A stretch of DNA of 33,960 bases. Source: Phycisphaerales bacterium. Lineage in GTDB: Bacteria > Planctomycetota > Phycisphaerae > Phycisphaerales > UBA1924. The DNA lies in contig JADLGW010000037.1 in the NCBI GenBank assembly GCA_020849105.1, forward strand, positions 1-33,960, read 5' to 3'. Shown in pieces: positions 13,874 through 22,552 of this stretch. The notes under the pieces were generated by a model. It was not told the origin of the DNA. It did not search any database and saw only the letters and a list, made by a program, of their open reading frames with translations. The translations under genes and the position numbers were made by a program. Every line of letters starts with the position of its first letter. Positions within the stretch are counted from its first letter, which is position 1.

Positions 13874-14869
13874 TCATCCCGGCCCGGCCGTGCCCGCGTG
13901 CGCCCTGTCCCACGCGGGCTTGAATTCTTTCACATACCACCGCTCCCAGGCCTTGTTGTCCCAGCCCAGGCGGTCCGTGGGCTGGCCCCAGGCGCGGCTG
14001 GAGAGGCCGACCAGCGCGTTGTGGACCTCCACGCGGTAGGTCAGAACAACCGCGTCGATCACGCGGAGGACCACGCCCTCCGTCACCACGCTCAGCGTCG
14101 GGTCGAAGCCCACGGCGCTGTCGGCGACGATCGGGGTCAGGTCCGACACGAAGGCCTGCTGCTTCCCCACCAGGATGTACGCCAGCGAGGTGTCGCCGCC
14201 GCCGCTGCCCAACTGCGCGGTGGTTCCACCGCCGATCTGCGCGTTGATCAGCATCGGGATCGCGTCCACGAGGTCCAGCACGTTCGCCAGGTTGGCCGCC
14301 GACGCGAGCACCTCGTTGCTGCCGTCCCGGAGCGCTCCGGCGATGGTCGCGCGGACGTAGTAGGGAACCCCGCCCGCCTCGCCGGTCCGCCGGATCAACC
14401 GGTCCGAAGCCTGTTTCCGGTACGCCGCCGTATCGCCGTACACCGCGGCCGTGGCGAGCGTTGCGTCGGCCTGGGCCGTCTGCTGGTCCGCCAGGTGATC
14501 CAGGATGGCCACCCGCACGTCGTCGCCCTCCCGCCCGAAGATCTTCAGAAGAGACGGGAACACGGCCGGATCGGTGAAGTCGCGGATCTTCGTGATCCCG
14601 ATCTGACGCAACTCCGGGTTTCGGATGTCGCGTATGTACTGCGCACGAATCTTGTACAACGCCCGTTCCATGTCCACGCGGCGGCGTTGCTGGGCCGCGT
14701 ACTGGCGCCCGACGGGGCTGTCCGGGTCGACGATGTCGGCGCCCACCGTCGTGCTCGCCGGGGCGCTCCCTCCGCCCACGGTGACGCTGGGCTGAACCAT
14801 GCCGCTCTGTCCATGGACGCCGGCGGCGGCCATAAGCAACGCGCTCAGGGATGTACTCAAGGCTCGCAT
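13874..14869 (-). CDS. Secreted protein of unknown function with HEAT-like helical repeats
   Basis: The 331-residue product starts with a Sec signal (MRALSTSLSALLMAAAGVHG) and is therefore probably exported. The middle, from about residue 75 to 200, has repeating helix pairs resembling HEAT repeats (GITKIRDFTDPAVFPSLLKI, DVRVAILDHLADQQT, PYYVRATIAGALRDG), a fold used for protein contacts. The C-terminus is rich in Trp and charged residues (GWDNKAWERWYVKEF), a pattern often seen in planctomycete HEAT-like proteins. No catalytic motif is visible. The ATG at 14869 is chosen because it begins the signal peptide; the frame is open further upstream but without protein character. Confidence 0.8.
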   Translation of the reverse strand: MRALSTSLSALLMAAAGVHGQSGMVQPSVTVGGGSAPASTTVGADIVDPDSPVGRQYAAQQRRRVDMERALYKIRAQYIRDIRNPELRQIGITKIRDFTDPAVFPSLLKIFGREGDDVRVAILDHLADQQTAQADATLATAAVYGDTAAYRKQASDRLIRRTGEAGGVPYYVRATIAGALRDGSNEVLASAANLANVLDLVDAIPMLINAQIGGGTTAQLGSGGGDTSLAYILVGKQQAFVSDLTPIVADSAVGFDPTLSVVTEGVVLRVIDAVVLTYRVEVHNALVGLSSRAWGQPTDRLGWDNKAWERWYVKEFKPAWDRAHAGTAGPG

Positions 14870-15067
14870 GGCGGCTCCTGGGGAGTGGGGCTGGCCTCCC
14901 GCCTGCCTGCCCCCGGTCCGTGCCTTGCGGGGGGTCGCCTCTGGGGCGGCCGGCGGCACGGGCCCATGCAGAATGATACTCCGGGCGGCGAACTTGGTTC
15001 CCTGATCTCGCTCGCGCCGGGAGGGTGGATTCCCATCTGTGACGCCAGCCGCTACCCTCCCACCCCA

Positions 15068-16570
15068 ATGAGCATCCACTGGCCGATCATCCGGCGCTGC
15101 CTGGCCCGACCGACCCGGATCGCGGCGATCGACGACAACCGCTCGTGGAAGGCAGCGGAACTGGTCGTTGCCGCCCTGCATCTGGCCGCGGAAGTCGAGC
15201 GACGGAGCCGGACCCGCACGCTCGGGGTGATGCTCCCGACCGGCGGCACCTTCCCTGTTGCGGCGCTCGCCGGGTGGATGCTCGGAAAGGTCGTTGTCCC
15301 CCTCAACTACCTGCTCAAGCCCGAAGAACTCGCCTACGTCGTCAAGGACTGCGGCACGGACACGATTGTCACCGCGGGCCCGCTCCTGACCCACACCGGC
15401 CACACTCCCCGGGTGCAGCACCTGCTCAAACTGGACGAACTGAAGGATTCGTTTCGGGGCTTCCCCGAGCCCCGCTGGCCCGCCGCCGCGGCCGACGGGG
15501 ACCTGGCCGTCATCCTGTACACCTCCGGCACAAGCGGCCGCCCCAAGGGCGTCATGCTCACCCATGGGAACCTGTCCGCGAAGGTCCGCCAACTCCGCGG
15601 GTGGGTGAACATTGAGCGCGGCGATGTCATGCTCGGCGTTCTGCCCCAGTTCCACTCCTTTGGCCTTTCGGTGATGACGCTGCTGCCGCTGATGATCGGC
15701 TGCACGGTGGTCTACACCGCCCGTTTCGTCCCTGCCCGCCTGGTCGCGCTCCTGCGTCAGTACCGCCCCAGCGTGTTCGTCGCCATCCCCTCAATGTACA
15801 ACGCGCTGCTGTCGGCCAAGAGCGGCGGCCCCGATGAGTTCAGGAGCGTGCGCTACCTTGTCTCCGGCGGTGAGCCCCTTCCCGACGTTGTCGCCACGCG
15901 TTTTCGTGAGCGCTTCGGCACGCGCGTGAACGAGGGATTCGGGATGACGGAGACCGCGGCGGCCACAAACTGGTGCCGTCCGGAGGAGTACCGGGAGCAC
16001 TCCGTCGGCCGCGCCCTGCCCGGGGTGCGGGAGCGGATCGTGGATATCGCCACCGGCGCGGACCTTCCCCCCGGCCAGGAGGGTGAACTCCGCATCGCCG
16101 GGCCCAACGTCATGAAGGGGTACTACAACCTTCCCGCCGAGACCGCGGCGGCGTTCGATGAGCGGGGGTTCCTCCGCACGGGCGACATGGCGCGGATCGA
16201 TGTGGACGGCCACCTGTTCATCACGGGCCGGCTGAAGGAGATGCTGATCGTCGGCGGCGAGAACGTCTTCCCCCGAGAGATCGAGGACGTTCTGAACAGG
16301 CACCCGGCCGTGGCGGACTCCGGGGTCACCGGGATCATGGACCCCACGCGCGGCGAACTGCCGGTCGGGTTCGTGGAACTCCGCGAGGGCCGGTCCGCGA
16401 CAGGTCGCGACCTGGTCGCCTGGTGCCGTGAGCATCTGGCCGGTTACAAAGCCCCGCGCGAGGTGGTCATCCTCGACAAACTGCCCCGCAACGCGACCGG
16501 CAAGATACTGCGCAGGGAACTGAAGAAACTGGTGCCGCCGGTCGAATCCGGGAGCGAAACGGACCGATAA
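15068..16570 (+). CDS. AMP-dependent acyl-CoA synthetase/ligase
   Basis: The 500-residue product carries the adenylate-forming signatures: P-loop-like LYTSGTSGRPKGVMLTHGN at about residue 155, GEPLPDVVATRF, the GFGMTETAAA motif, GFLRTGDMARIDVDGHLFI and the C-terminal GKILRRELKK with the catalytic lysine. It activates a carboxylic acid, probably a fatty acid, to its acyl-AMP and then acyl-CoA. Short N-terminus and size suggest a medium or long-chain fatty acyl ligase, possibly acting as an acyl-ACP synthetase; substrate is not determined. The ATG at 15068 is set by the start of homologous sequence; the longer frame runs antisense through the preceding gene. Confidence 0.9.
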   Translation: MSIHWPIIRRCLARPTRIAAIDDNRSWKAAELVVAALHLAAEVERRSRTRTLGVMLPTGGTFPVAALAGWMLGKVVVPLNYLLKPEELAYVVKDCGTDTIVTAGPLLTHTGHTPRVQHLLKLDELKDSFRGFPEPRWPAAAADGDLAVILYTSGTSGRPKGVMLTHGNLSAKVRQLRGWVNIERGDVMLGVLPQFHSFGLSVMTLLPLMIGCTVVYTARFVPARLVALLRQYRPSVFVAIPSMYNALLSAKSGGPDEFRSVRYLVSGGEPLPDVVATRFRERFGTRVNEGFGMTETAAATNWCRPEEYREHSVGRALPGVRERIVDIATGADLPPGQEGELRIAGPNVMKGYYNLPAETAAAFDERGFLRTGDMARIDVDGHLFITGRLKEMLIVGGENVFPREIEDVLNRHPAVADSGVTGIMDPTRGELPVGFVELREGRSATGRDLVAWCREHLAGYKAPREVVILDKLPRNATGKILRRELKKLVPPVESGSETDR

Positions 16571-16582
16571 GATTGCGGGTAC

Positions 16583-16620
16583 GCCGGCTCTCCGAGCCGG
16601 CAGCAGGCGGCACGCCTGCT
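16583..16620. repeat. Pair of short palindromic repeats with 3-nt loops
   Basis: Two adjacent perfect hairpins occupy the 67-bp gap before the transaldolase gene: GCCGGCTC-TCC-GAGCCGGC (16583-16601) and AGCAGGCG-GCA-CGCCTGCT (16602-16620). No T-run follows. The second is related to the palindrome at 33147-33169. They look like REP-type dispersed elements. Confidence 0.75.
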
Positions 16621-16637
16621 CCACAAAAGGGGGCTTC

Positions 16638-17282
16638 ATGGATCTGTACATCGACACGGCCAACCTCGACGAGATCAAGCAGGTCCACGCGATGGGCGTG
16701 CTCGATGGCGTGACCACCAACCCGTCGCTCATCGCCAAGGAGGGCGTGGACTATGGCAAGCGCCTGTCCGACGTGTGCAAGGTCGTGTCCGGCCCGGTGT
16801 CAGCGGAGGTCGTGGCGACGGACTTTGAAGGGATGATGAAGGAAGGGCGGGAACGGGCCAAGATCGCCCCCAACATCGTCGTCAAGGTGCCCTGCACCGT
16901 CGAGGGCCTCAGGGCGTGCAAGGCGTTCACGGACGAGGGCATCAAGACCAACCTGACCCTGTGCTTCCAGCCGCTGCAGGGGCTGCTGGTCGCCAAGGCC
17001 GGGGCGTTCATCATCAGCCCGTTCATCGGGCGCCTCGACGACGTGGGGGAGGACGGCATGATCCTGATCCACCAGTTGCGGCAGATCTACGACAACTACG
17101 GGTTCAAGACGAAGGTGCTCGCGGCGTCGATCCGGCATCCGAAGCACCTTGTGGAGTGCGCGATGGCGGGGGCGGACATCGCGACCGTGCCGTTCAGCGT
17201 CATCAAGCAGATGATGTCGCACCCGTTGACAGATACCGGACTGGCGAAGTTCCTCTCGGACTACAAGAAAGCGTTCGGCTGA
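16638..17282 (+). CDS. tal: Short transaldolase / fructose-6-phosphate aldolase family protein
   Basis: The 214-residue protein is a member of the short (type 3/4) transaldolase family: DGVTTNPSLIAKEG near the N-terminus, NIVVKVPCT with the Schiff-base lysine, SPFIGRLDDVGEDG and TKVLAASIRHP. It moves a dihydroxyacetone unit between sugar phosphates in the non-oxidative pentose phosphate pathway. The TLCFQPLQG segment carries Phe where fructose-6-phosphate aldolases carry Tyr, which favours transaldolase activity; this is inference from family knowledge. A ribosome site AAAGGGGG lies just before the ATG. The upstream gap holds two hairpin repeats. Confidence 0.95.
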   Translation: MDLYIDTANLDEIKQVHAMGVLDGVTTNPSLIAKEGVDYGKRLSDVCKVVSGPVSAEVVATDFEGMMKEGRERAKIAPNIVVKVPCTVEGLRACKAFTDEGIKTNLTLCFQPLQGLLVAKAGAFIISPFIGRLDDVGEDGMILIHQLRQIYDNYGFKTKVLAASIRHPKHLVECAMAGADIATVPFSVIKQMMSHPLTDTGLAKFLSDYKKAFG

Positions 17283-17318
17283 TCTGCGCGGGTCGGCACC
17301 TGAGCGGACGCCCCAGGA

Positions 17319-18815
17319 TTAGCCGCCGGGCTCGGGGGCCTGCTCCAGCAGTTTCACCGCCCGCCACGCCTGGTCCGTCCAGGGCCCGTCGGCCGTCACG
17401 CGGATGAGCACGGATCGGGCCGCGGCGTCCGGGGGCGGGGCGCCGTGCCAGCGGGCTTCGTACACCTCCATTGCCTTCCTCGCGGCCTCCTCCTCCAGGC
17501 GGCGCGTGTCCCGGTACGCACCGTCGACCCAGGTCAGGGCCTCCTCGAACCGCCGCGGCGTGGGCATCTCGTGCCCCATCTCCGGGTATTCAAAGAGTCT
17601 CACACGCAGCCCATCGCGGTTCATCAGGTAGATCGCACTCTTGATCTCGTTGTAGTTTCCATCCCGCGGCCCGGTGATCGGTGCGATCGGGCGTGAGTGC
17701 AGGAGCCGCAGCATGGTCTCCCGCGGCTGCATGTAGCCCGCCCGCACATACTGCCCGGTGCCCACCGGCACGTTGCGGTAGAAGTTCAGCCCCACGATCG
17801 GCACGGCGCCGGTGAACACGTCCGGAAAGCAGCCGACCATGTTCGACGCGACCCTTCCGCCGCCGCTGATCCCGGCGATGTACACGCGGCGCGGGTCGAT
17901 GTGCCAGCGGCGCGTGGCCGTCGACACCGCGTCGAGGGCGAGCTGGTACCGGTCAACGGCGTATCGGTCGTTGCCGCTGTCCGCAGCCCCGATACAGATG
18001 AGCCCCAGGTTGTCGAGGGCCGGGTCGAACACTGTGGGCGGTTCGCCCCCGCCGGGCCCCATCCGGGCGTCCACCCAGACCAGCAGGCCGGCGGGGTGCC
18101 GCGGCGTGTACCGCTCCTTCCCGTCCGGCAGCCTCGCCCAGAACTTCGACGCGTCCAGGTCACGGGTGGCCGCGTTGAGGCCGGTCTTTCCGCCACGGAG
18201 GAATCGGTCGCCGATGGTCTTCAGGTCCATCGTGAATCGTCCGGGCTCGTAGGGCCCGGGCACCTCGAACACTCGCCCCACGGGGTCCGGGCACGCATCG
18301 TCCGAGTACTTGCCGCGGTACGCGGGCCAGTCCCGAGTCAGTTCCTGTACCGCGCCGGGGTCCAACTCCGCCCGGGCCCGGGGCTCTCCATCCATTTCCA
18401 CCGCGATGAACTCGCCGCCGACACCCCGCATCACTTCGACGCGCTTGGTTCGGCCGCCGGTCCCGGTCAGGTGCACCACGGCGACCCGGGTTGCCCCCCG
18501 CGCCTCGCCGAGGAACGGGTTGGGCGGCACCGTCGCCCGCAGCGTGCTCAGTTCTGTCCCGTTGAGCGTCGCCAGCACGCCGTGCAGCGCGCCCAGCATC
18601 GGCGTCTCCGCGGGCGCGGCGGCCTGATCGTCCAGAGAGATGACAGCCCGGAGCGCTCGATCCCGACCGAAGTCAAAGATCGCGGCGCCCGCGCCGCGCG
18701 GCGCTCGCTCCCGCAGGGCGGGCGGGTCCGGGACCGCAGGCGGCGGGGCGACGTCCTGGGCCACCAGGCCCGGCGCCATCCACAGAACCGCGCCCAGGAA
18801 GGCCCGTGTCACCAT
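17319..18815 (-). CDS. Secreted alpha/beta-hydrolase (esterase/PHB-depolymerase-like)
   Basis: The 498-residue product starts with a signal peptide ending near LVAQD. The first about 200 residues match no fold I recognise. The C-terminal half is an alpha/beta-hydrolase: YIAGISGGGRVASNMVGCFP holds the nucleophile elbow GISGG (catalytic Ser), and EMGHEMP near the end supplies the His. This arrangement resembles polyhydroxybutyrate-depolymerase-like esterases, but the substrate is unknown; it probably acts in the periplasm. ATG at 18815 is preferred because it begins the signal sequence. It is divergent from the AAA+ ATPase gene and convergent with tal. Confidence 0.8.
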   Translation of the reverse strand: MVTRAFLGAVLWMAPGLVAQDVAPPPAVPDPPALRERAPRGAGAAIFDFGRDRALRAVISLDDQAAAPAETPMLGALHGVLATLNGTELSTLRATVPPNPFLGEARGATRVAVVHLTGTGGRTKRVEVMRGVGGEFIAVEMDGEPRARAELDPGAVQELTRDWPAYRGKYSDDACPDPVGRVFEVPGPYEPGRFTMDLKTIGDRFLRGGKTGLNAATRDLDASKFWARLPDGKERYTPRHPAGLLVWVDARMGPGGGEPPTVFDPALDNLGLICIGAADSGNDRYAVDRYQLALDAVSTATRRWHIDPRRVYIAGISGGGRVASNMVGCFPDVFTGAVPIVGLNFYRNVPVGTGQYVRAGYMQPRETMLRLLHSRPIAPITGPRDGNYNEIKSAIYLMNRDGLRVRLFEYPEMGHEMPTPRRFEEALTWVDGAYRDTRRLEEEAARKAMEVYEARWHGAPPPDAAARSVLIRVTADGPWTDQAWRAVKLLEQAPEPGG

Positions 18816-18938
18816 CAACGATACAGCCGTGATGCCGTCGCGGTTGCCAAGGGTGCCGCGGCCCGCCGCCGGTGAGCCAGCCCCTCGACGAGCCGTGATG
18901 ACGCTGGGCGGGTGGCGGCACCCTCCGTACCATCGCTC

Positions 18939-20351
18939 ATGGCCTCGGCGAATCTCCGCGACCTGCGCGACTCCGGCTGGCGATCCCGCTCCGTCAAGCA
19001 CGAACTCCGCGACAACCTCATCGCCGCCCTGGAACGGGGCGACGGCCCGGCCGAACTCTTTCCGGGCATTGTCGGCTACGACGACACGGTGATCCCGGAG
19101 ATCGTGACCGCCGTGCTCGCCGGGCACGACATGCTGTTCCTGGGTGAGAAGGGGCAGGCCAAGAGCCGGCTCATGCGGCTGCTGACCCGCTTTCTGGACG
19201 ATGCGATCCCGTACCTGGACATCCCCGGCTCGCCCGTTCACGAGGATCCGCTGGCTCCGATCACGCGCGCGGGCAGACTGCTCGTGGAATCGGAGCGCCC
19301 CGGGGAGGTTCCGATCGCGTGGTGGGCGCGGGAGCAGCGGTACGCCGAGCGCCTCGCGCCCGGCACGAAGTTCGCGGACATCATCGGGGAGATCGACCCC
19401 GCCCGGCTGATGGCCGGTGGGTCCATGGGCGCCGAGGAATCGCTGCACTTCGGCCTGATCCCGCGGATGCACCGCGCGATCTTTGCGATGAACGAACTCC
19501 CCGACCTTGACGACCTGGTCCAGGTCGGGCTGTTCAACATTCTCGAGGAGCGCGACGTCCAGATCCGCGGCCACCCGATCAGGTTCGACATCGACGCGCT
19601 GATCCTTTTCTCCGCCAACCCCGCGACCTACAACCGGTCCGGCAAGGTCATCCCGCAACTGAAAGATCGGATCGGCTCGACCATCCAGACGCACTACCCG
19701 CGCCAGCGCGATGTGGGCATCGAGATCACCCGGCGCGAGGCGGACCTGCCGCTGGACGGCCCGTACCCGGTGATCGTGCCCCGGTTCATGAGCGAGATCG
19801 TGGAGCAGATGTCGATCGCCGCCCGGGCCAGCAAGTATGTCGATCAGCAGTCGGGCGTCTCTGCTCGCTTCTCGATCGCCAACTACCGGACGATGGTCGC
19901 CTCCGCTCGCCGCCGGGGCATCCTCCTCCGGGAACGGCCCTCGGTCGCCCGCATCAGCGACCTCTCTCACTTCCACGCCTCGGCGGTGGGAAAACTGGAA
20001 CTGGACATGATGGGCAGCCACCAGATGTCGGAGCGGCAGGTGCTCGACGCCATACTGGCGGAGGCCATCAAGGAGGTCTTCGGGGAGTATGTGGACCGGC
20101 ACGGCCTGGCGGAAATCGCCGAGGTCTTTGCCAAGGGTGTGAAGATCGAGGTCGGGGACATGCTGCCGTCGGGCCACTACGCCGAGCGGTTGAAGCGGGT
20201 GCCCGCGATCTGGGACAAGGCATTCGAGGTCAATGCCGCGGCGGACCCCGCGAGCCGTGCGGCCTGCGTCGAGTTCGTTCTCGCCGGCCTATGGGCCACG
20301 GACCGGGTCTCGCGATCGCAGCGTCACGGCCGAGTTGAGTATCAGGCGTAG
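18939..20351 (+). CDS. MoxR/Mg-chelatase-like AAA+ ATPase
   Basis: The 470-residue product has an AAA+ core. Walker A is GEKGQAKS, with Ala replacing the Gly before the catalytic Lys; the Walker B region is [11 protein letters not shown], where Asn-Glu follow the hydrophobic strand; the sensor region is [17 protein letters not shown] followed by LKDRIGS with the arginine finger. This set matches magnesium-chelatase subunit I and MoxR-type ATPases, which usually remodel a partner carrying a VWA/MIDAS domain. No VWA protein is encoded next to it here. The ATG at 18939 starts just before the conserved N-terminus. Role in this organism is unknown. Confidence 0.88.
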   Translation: MASANLRDLRDSGWRSRSVKHELRDNLIAALERGDGPAELFPGIVGYDDTVIPEIVTAVLAGHDMLFLGEKGQAKSRLMRLLTRFLDDAIPYLDIPGSPVHEDPLAPITRAGRLLVESERPGEVPIAWWAREQRYAERLAPGTKFADIIGEIDPARLMAGGSMGAEESLHFGLIPRMHRAIFAMNELPDLDDLVQVGLFNILEERDVQIRGHPIRFDIDALILFSANPATYNRSGKVIPQLKDRIGSTIQTHYPRQRDVGIEITRREADLPLDGPYPVIVPRFMSEIVEQMSIAARASKYVDQQSGVSARFSIANYRTMVASARRRGILLRERPSVARISDLSHFHASAVGKLELDMMGSHQMSERQVLDAILAEAIKEVFGEYVDRHGLAEIAEVFAKGVKIEVGDMLPSGHYAERLKRVPAIWDKAFEVNAAADPASRAACVEFVLAGLWATDRVSRSQRHGRVEYQA

Positions 20352-20362
20352 CCCGGTCGGCG

Positions 20363-21469
20363 TCACGAGACGGGGGAAGGAACGGAGCGGCGCGGCAGCC
20401 GCAACGCCGGGCCACCCGGGACGGGCTCCGGCGCTCGCAGTGCGCCTGTCAGGTGGGCCTGGAGAGCCGCCTCGACGTCGTCCGGAGTTTCCGCCAGCCG
20501 CACGGCTTCCCTGAGCGGCCTGCACGCCCCGCCCGAGAGCGACTTTCCGAACCAACTGATCCGCCTGCGGATGTGGTGCATTGCATAATGGTCATCCCGG
20601 TACTGCCGCATGAGCGCGAAGTACCGCCGGACCACGCCGACCTTGCCCTCCTCCGAAAGGTCCGGCGGCGCGGCCGCCGCTCCCGCCCCGCTCAGCCGCG
20701 CCCACACGTCGCGGAACAACCACGGGGCGCTGAACGCCCCGCGCCCGATCATGACGCCCTGCACCCCCGTCTGCCGCACCATCCGCTCGGCGTCGTCCGG
20801 TGTGCGTACGTCTCCGTTGCCGATCACCGGGATGCGGCCGCGGACCGCCTCGACCACTCGGGCAATGCCTTCGAGACGAACGCTGCCGGTGAACTTCTGC
20901 TCGGTGGTCCGTCCGTGCACGGTGACCGCGGCCACACCCTCATCCGCCAGGGCCGCGGCCAGTCCGGGCGAGCACGCGCGCCCAGCCGCGAAGTCCCGGT
21001 CGTGCCAGCACAGCCGGATCTTGCACGTCAGCGGGACACCGCTGCCGTCCAGGCGCCGCGCCACCGCCCTGACAATCGCGATGGCGCGCGGCAGGTCCGT
21101 CAGCAACTTTGACCCGCCGTCCTTTTTCGTCACTTTGTCGACGGGGCAGCCCATGTTGATGTCGATGACGCCGGCGCCGTGGGCAACCGCCCACTGCGCG
21201 CCGTCGGCCATGATGGTCGGGTCAGACCCGTACAACTGCATCCCCACCGGCCTGTCGAACGCGCTCGTCTGCGCCAGGTCCAGGCTCGCGGCTGTGCCCC
21301 GCAGCAGGCCCTGCGGGCTCAGGAGGTCGGTGCACGCCAGCCCCACGCCGCCCTGTTCGCGGCAGACGGTACGGAAGGCCAGGTCGCAGTACCCGGCCAC
21401 CGGCGCCAGCAGCAGGTTGGTCGCCAGCCGGACCGGGCCGATCTGGAGCGGGTCGCACCTCACGGGCAA
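20363..21469 (-). CDS. dusB: tRNA-dihydrouridine synthase
   Basis: The 368-residue FMN-binding TIM-barrel protein shows the Dus signatures: LLLAPVAGYCDLAFR, INMGCPVDKVTKKDGGSKLL with the catalytic Cys in GCP, VTVHGRTTEQKFTG, IPVIGNGDVRTPDDA and MIGRGAFSAPWLF. It reduces specific uridines of tRNA to dihydrouridine using NADPH. The DusB subgroup is a best guess. The start may be the TTG at 21469 or the GTG at 21463; neither has a clear ribosome site. It lies 19 bp behind the first of two small paralogous genes and is convergent with the AAA+ gene (11-bp gap). Confidence 0.93.
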   Translation of the reverse strand: MPVRCDPLQIGPVRLATNLLLAPVAGYCDLAFRTVCREQGGVGLACTDLLSPQGLLRGTAASLDLAQTSAFDRPVGMQLYGSDPTIMADGAQWAVAHGAGVIDINMGCPVDKVTKKDGGSKLLTDLPRAIAIVRAVARRLDGSGVPLTCKIRLCWHDRDFAAGRACSPGLAAALADEGVAAVTVHGRTTEQKFTGSVRLEGIARVVEAVRGRIPVIGNGDVRTPDDAERMVRQTGVQGVMIGRGAFSAPWLFRDVWARLSGAGAAAAPPDLSEEGKVGVVRRYFALMRQYRDDHYAMHHIRRRISWFGKSLSGGACRPLREAVRLAETPDDVEAALQAHLTGALRAPEPVPGGPALRLPRRSVPSPVS

Positions 21470-21488
21470 CGGTAGGTGGCGGCCGTCG

Positions 21489-21671
21489 CTACGCGGGCGG
21501 CGGGTCGTTCCCTTGCGGCCCGGGCTTTGCCTCGCATGGTCTGACGGTCACCGACACAAGGCCGCACCTCTCGGCGAGCCGTTTGGCCTCGTTCCGCGAC
21601 TCGGCGATCAGGCGGAGTCTCACGACCGCGCCGCTGTTCGGGTTCCTTCCCTCTATATCGAATGCATCCAT
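21489..21671 (-). CDS. Small unknown protein, paralog 1 of a tandem pair
   Basis: The 60-residue product is not recognised but clearly resembles the neighbour at 21786-21953. Both share the pattern A-F-x-[IV]-x-G-x-N-P-x-[ST]-G-x-V-V-x-L, then an A-K-R helix and C-G-L. This copy reads FDIEGRNPNSGAVVRLRL then EAKRLAERCGL and has a Pro-rich tail. The pattern suggests a strand-strand-helix fold with one conserved Cys. The frame is open upstream to a GTG at 21725, but the ATG at 21671 aligns with the paralog start. It is probably co-transcribed with dusB, 19 bp downstream. Confidence 0.7.
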   Translation of the reverse strand: MDAFDIEGRNPNSGAVVRLRLIAESRNEAKRLAERCGLVSVTVRPCEAKPGPQGNDPPPA

Positions 21672-21785
21672 GCTGGCGACGCCCGTTCGGGTGGTGCGAA
21701 GTGTGTCCCGCGCGGGGCCGACCACCGGGATCGGGTCCGTGCCCCGGGTGAGCGCCGGGCAAACGGATGATGAAAGCGATCTCGG

Positions 21786-21953
21786 TCAGCGGGCCGGGGG
21801 TTCCGGCTGGGGCACCTCGGAGGCCACCACATACCGGAGCCCGCACGCCTCGACCTGCCGCTTCGCGTCCATCACGGTGTTCGCGAGGACAGTCAGTTCC
21901 ACGACCTGTCCGGTCAGGGGATTGACCCCCTTGACACTGAACGCCGCCACCAC
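21786..21953 (-). CDS. Small unknown protein, paralog 2 of a tandem pair
   Basis: The 55-residue product reads VAAFSVKGVNPLTGQVVEL, then DAKRQVEACGL and a Pro/Glu tail, matching the neighbouring paralog over about 45 residues. The GTG at 21953 is preferred because GGAGG lies 5 bases upstream and because the alignment with the paralog begins there. A longer version from a GTG at 22004 would add 17 residues without counterpart. No membrane segment or known motif is visible; a role as a small cytoplasmic binding protein is only a guess. Confidence 0.7.
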   Translation of the reverse strand: MVAAFSVKGVNPLTGQVVELTVLANTVMDAKRQVEACGLRYVVASEVPQPEPPAR

Positions 21954-22073
21954 ATGACCCTCCTGCACGCCCGAGCAAGCGGGCTTGTCGGATATACGAC
22001 TCACGGTTCTATCTTGCCCATGGACGCCAACGGGGGCAAGTGAAATCGGATTCATTTGCAGCGAGAGCCGCGG

Positions 22074-22487
22074 TTACACCGGGGTGGCGGGCTTGGGGCG
22101 GCCGGGCGGCTTCCCGCCGGCACGCTGTTTCGCCAGTGCGGCCAGCCCGCTGAGACCCTCCACAAGGCTGTCGATCGCCGCGTGGGCTCGGGTCTGGGCC
22201 CCCTCGCCCGCGTCAGCATCCAGCCCGGCGGCGGAGTGCAGGTCGGAGATGGCCTTGACGCTCTGACAGCACAGCGCCTCCGGCGTTGAGTGGGCCTCGA
22301 AGGTGGGGAGGAAGCAGACCGAGAGCGACGTGCCCATGTCCGTTGCCAGGGCCTCGGTCAGTTCGAAGCAGCGCCGGCAGAGGTTGGCAACGTCCTTCGG
22401 GCTGGGCGGCCATGGCTCGTGGCGGCGCAGCCCCTCCAGGAGGCGGATGAGGTGCTCGGCCTTGTCGCGCTGCTTGGGCGTGGGCAT
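22074..22487 (-). CDS. Hypothetical small helical protein
   Basis: The 137-residue product is not recognised. It appears mainly helical: AEHLIRLLEGLRR, DVANLCRRCFELTEALATDM and HAAIDSLVEGLSGLAALAKQ. It contains a C-x2-C pair (LCRRC) and a CC pair (EALCCQS). The C-terminus is Lys/Pro/Gly-rich. ATG at 22487 has a GGAGG 7 bases upstream and is preferred over the longer frame to 22571. Neighbours are the paralog pair downstream and the prepilin gene upstream. Confidence 0.7.
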   Translation of the reverse strand: MPTPKQRDKAEHLIRLLEGLRRHEPWPPSPKDVANLCRRCFELTEALATDMGTSLSVCFLPTFEAHSTPEALCCQSVKAISDLHSAAGLDADAGEGAQTRAHAAIDSLVEGLSGLAALAKQRAGGKPPGRPKPATPV

Positions 22488-22552
22488 GGCGCCGCCTCCA
22501 TGGCAGTGATTGTAGGGATTATCGGCAGGGAATACCCCGTGCTTTGGAGCGC

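Noticed and set aside
13898..15067. 390-codon open extension in front of the acyl-CoA synthetase
   Set aside because: It is the antisense shadow of the secreted repeat-like gene on the minus strand; the synthetase homology starts at 15068.
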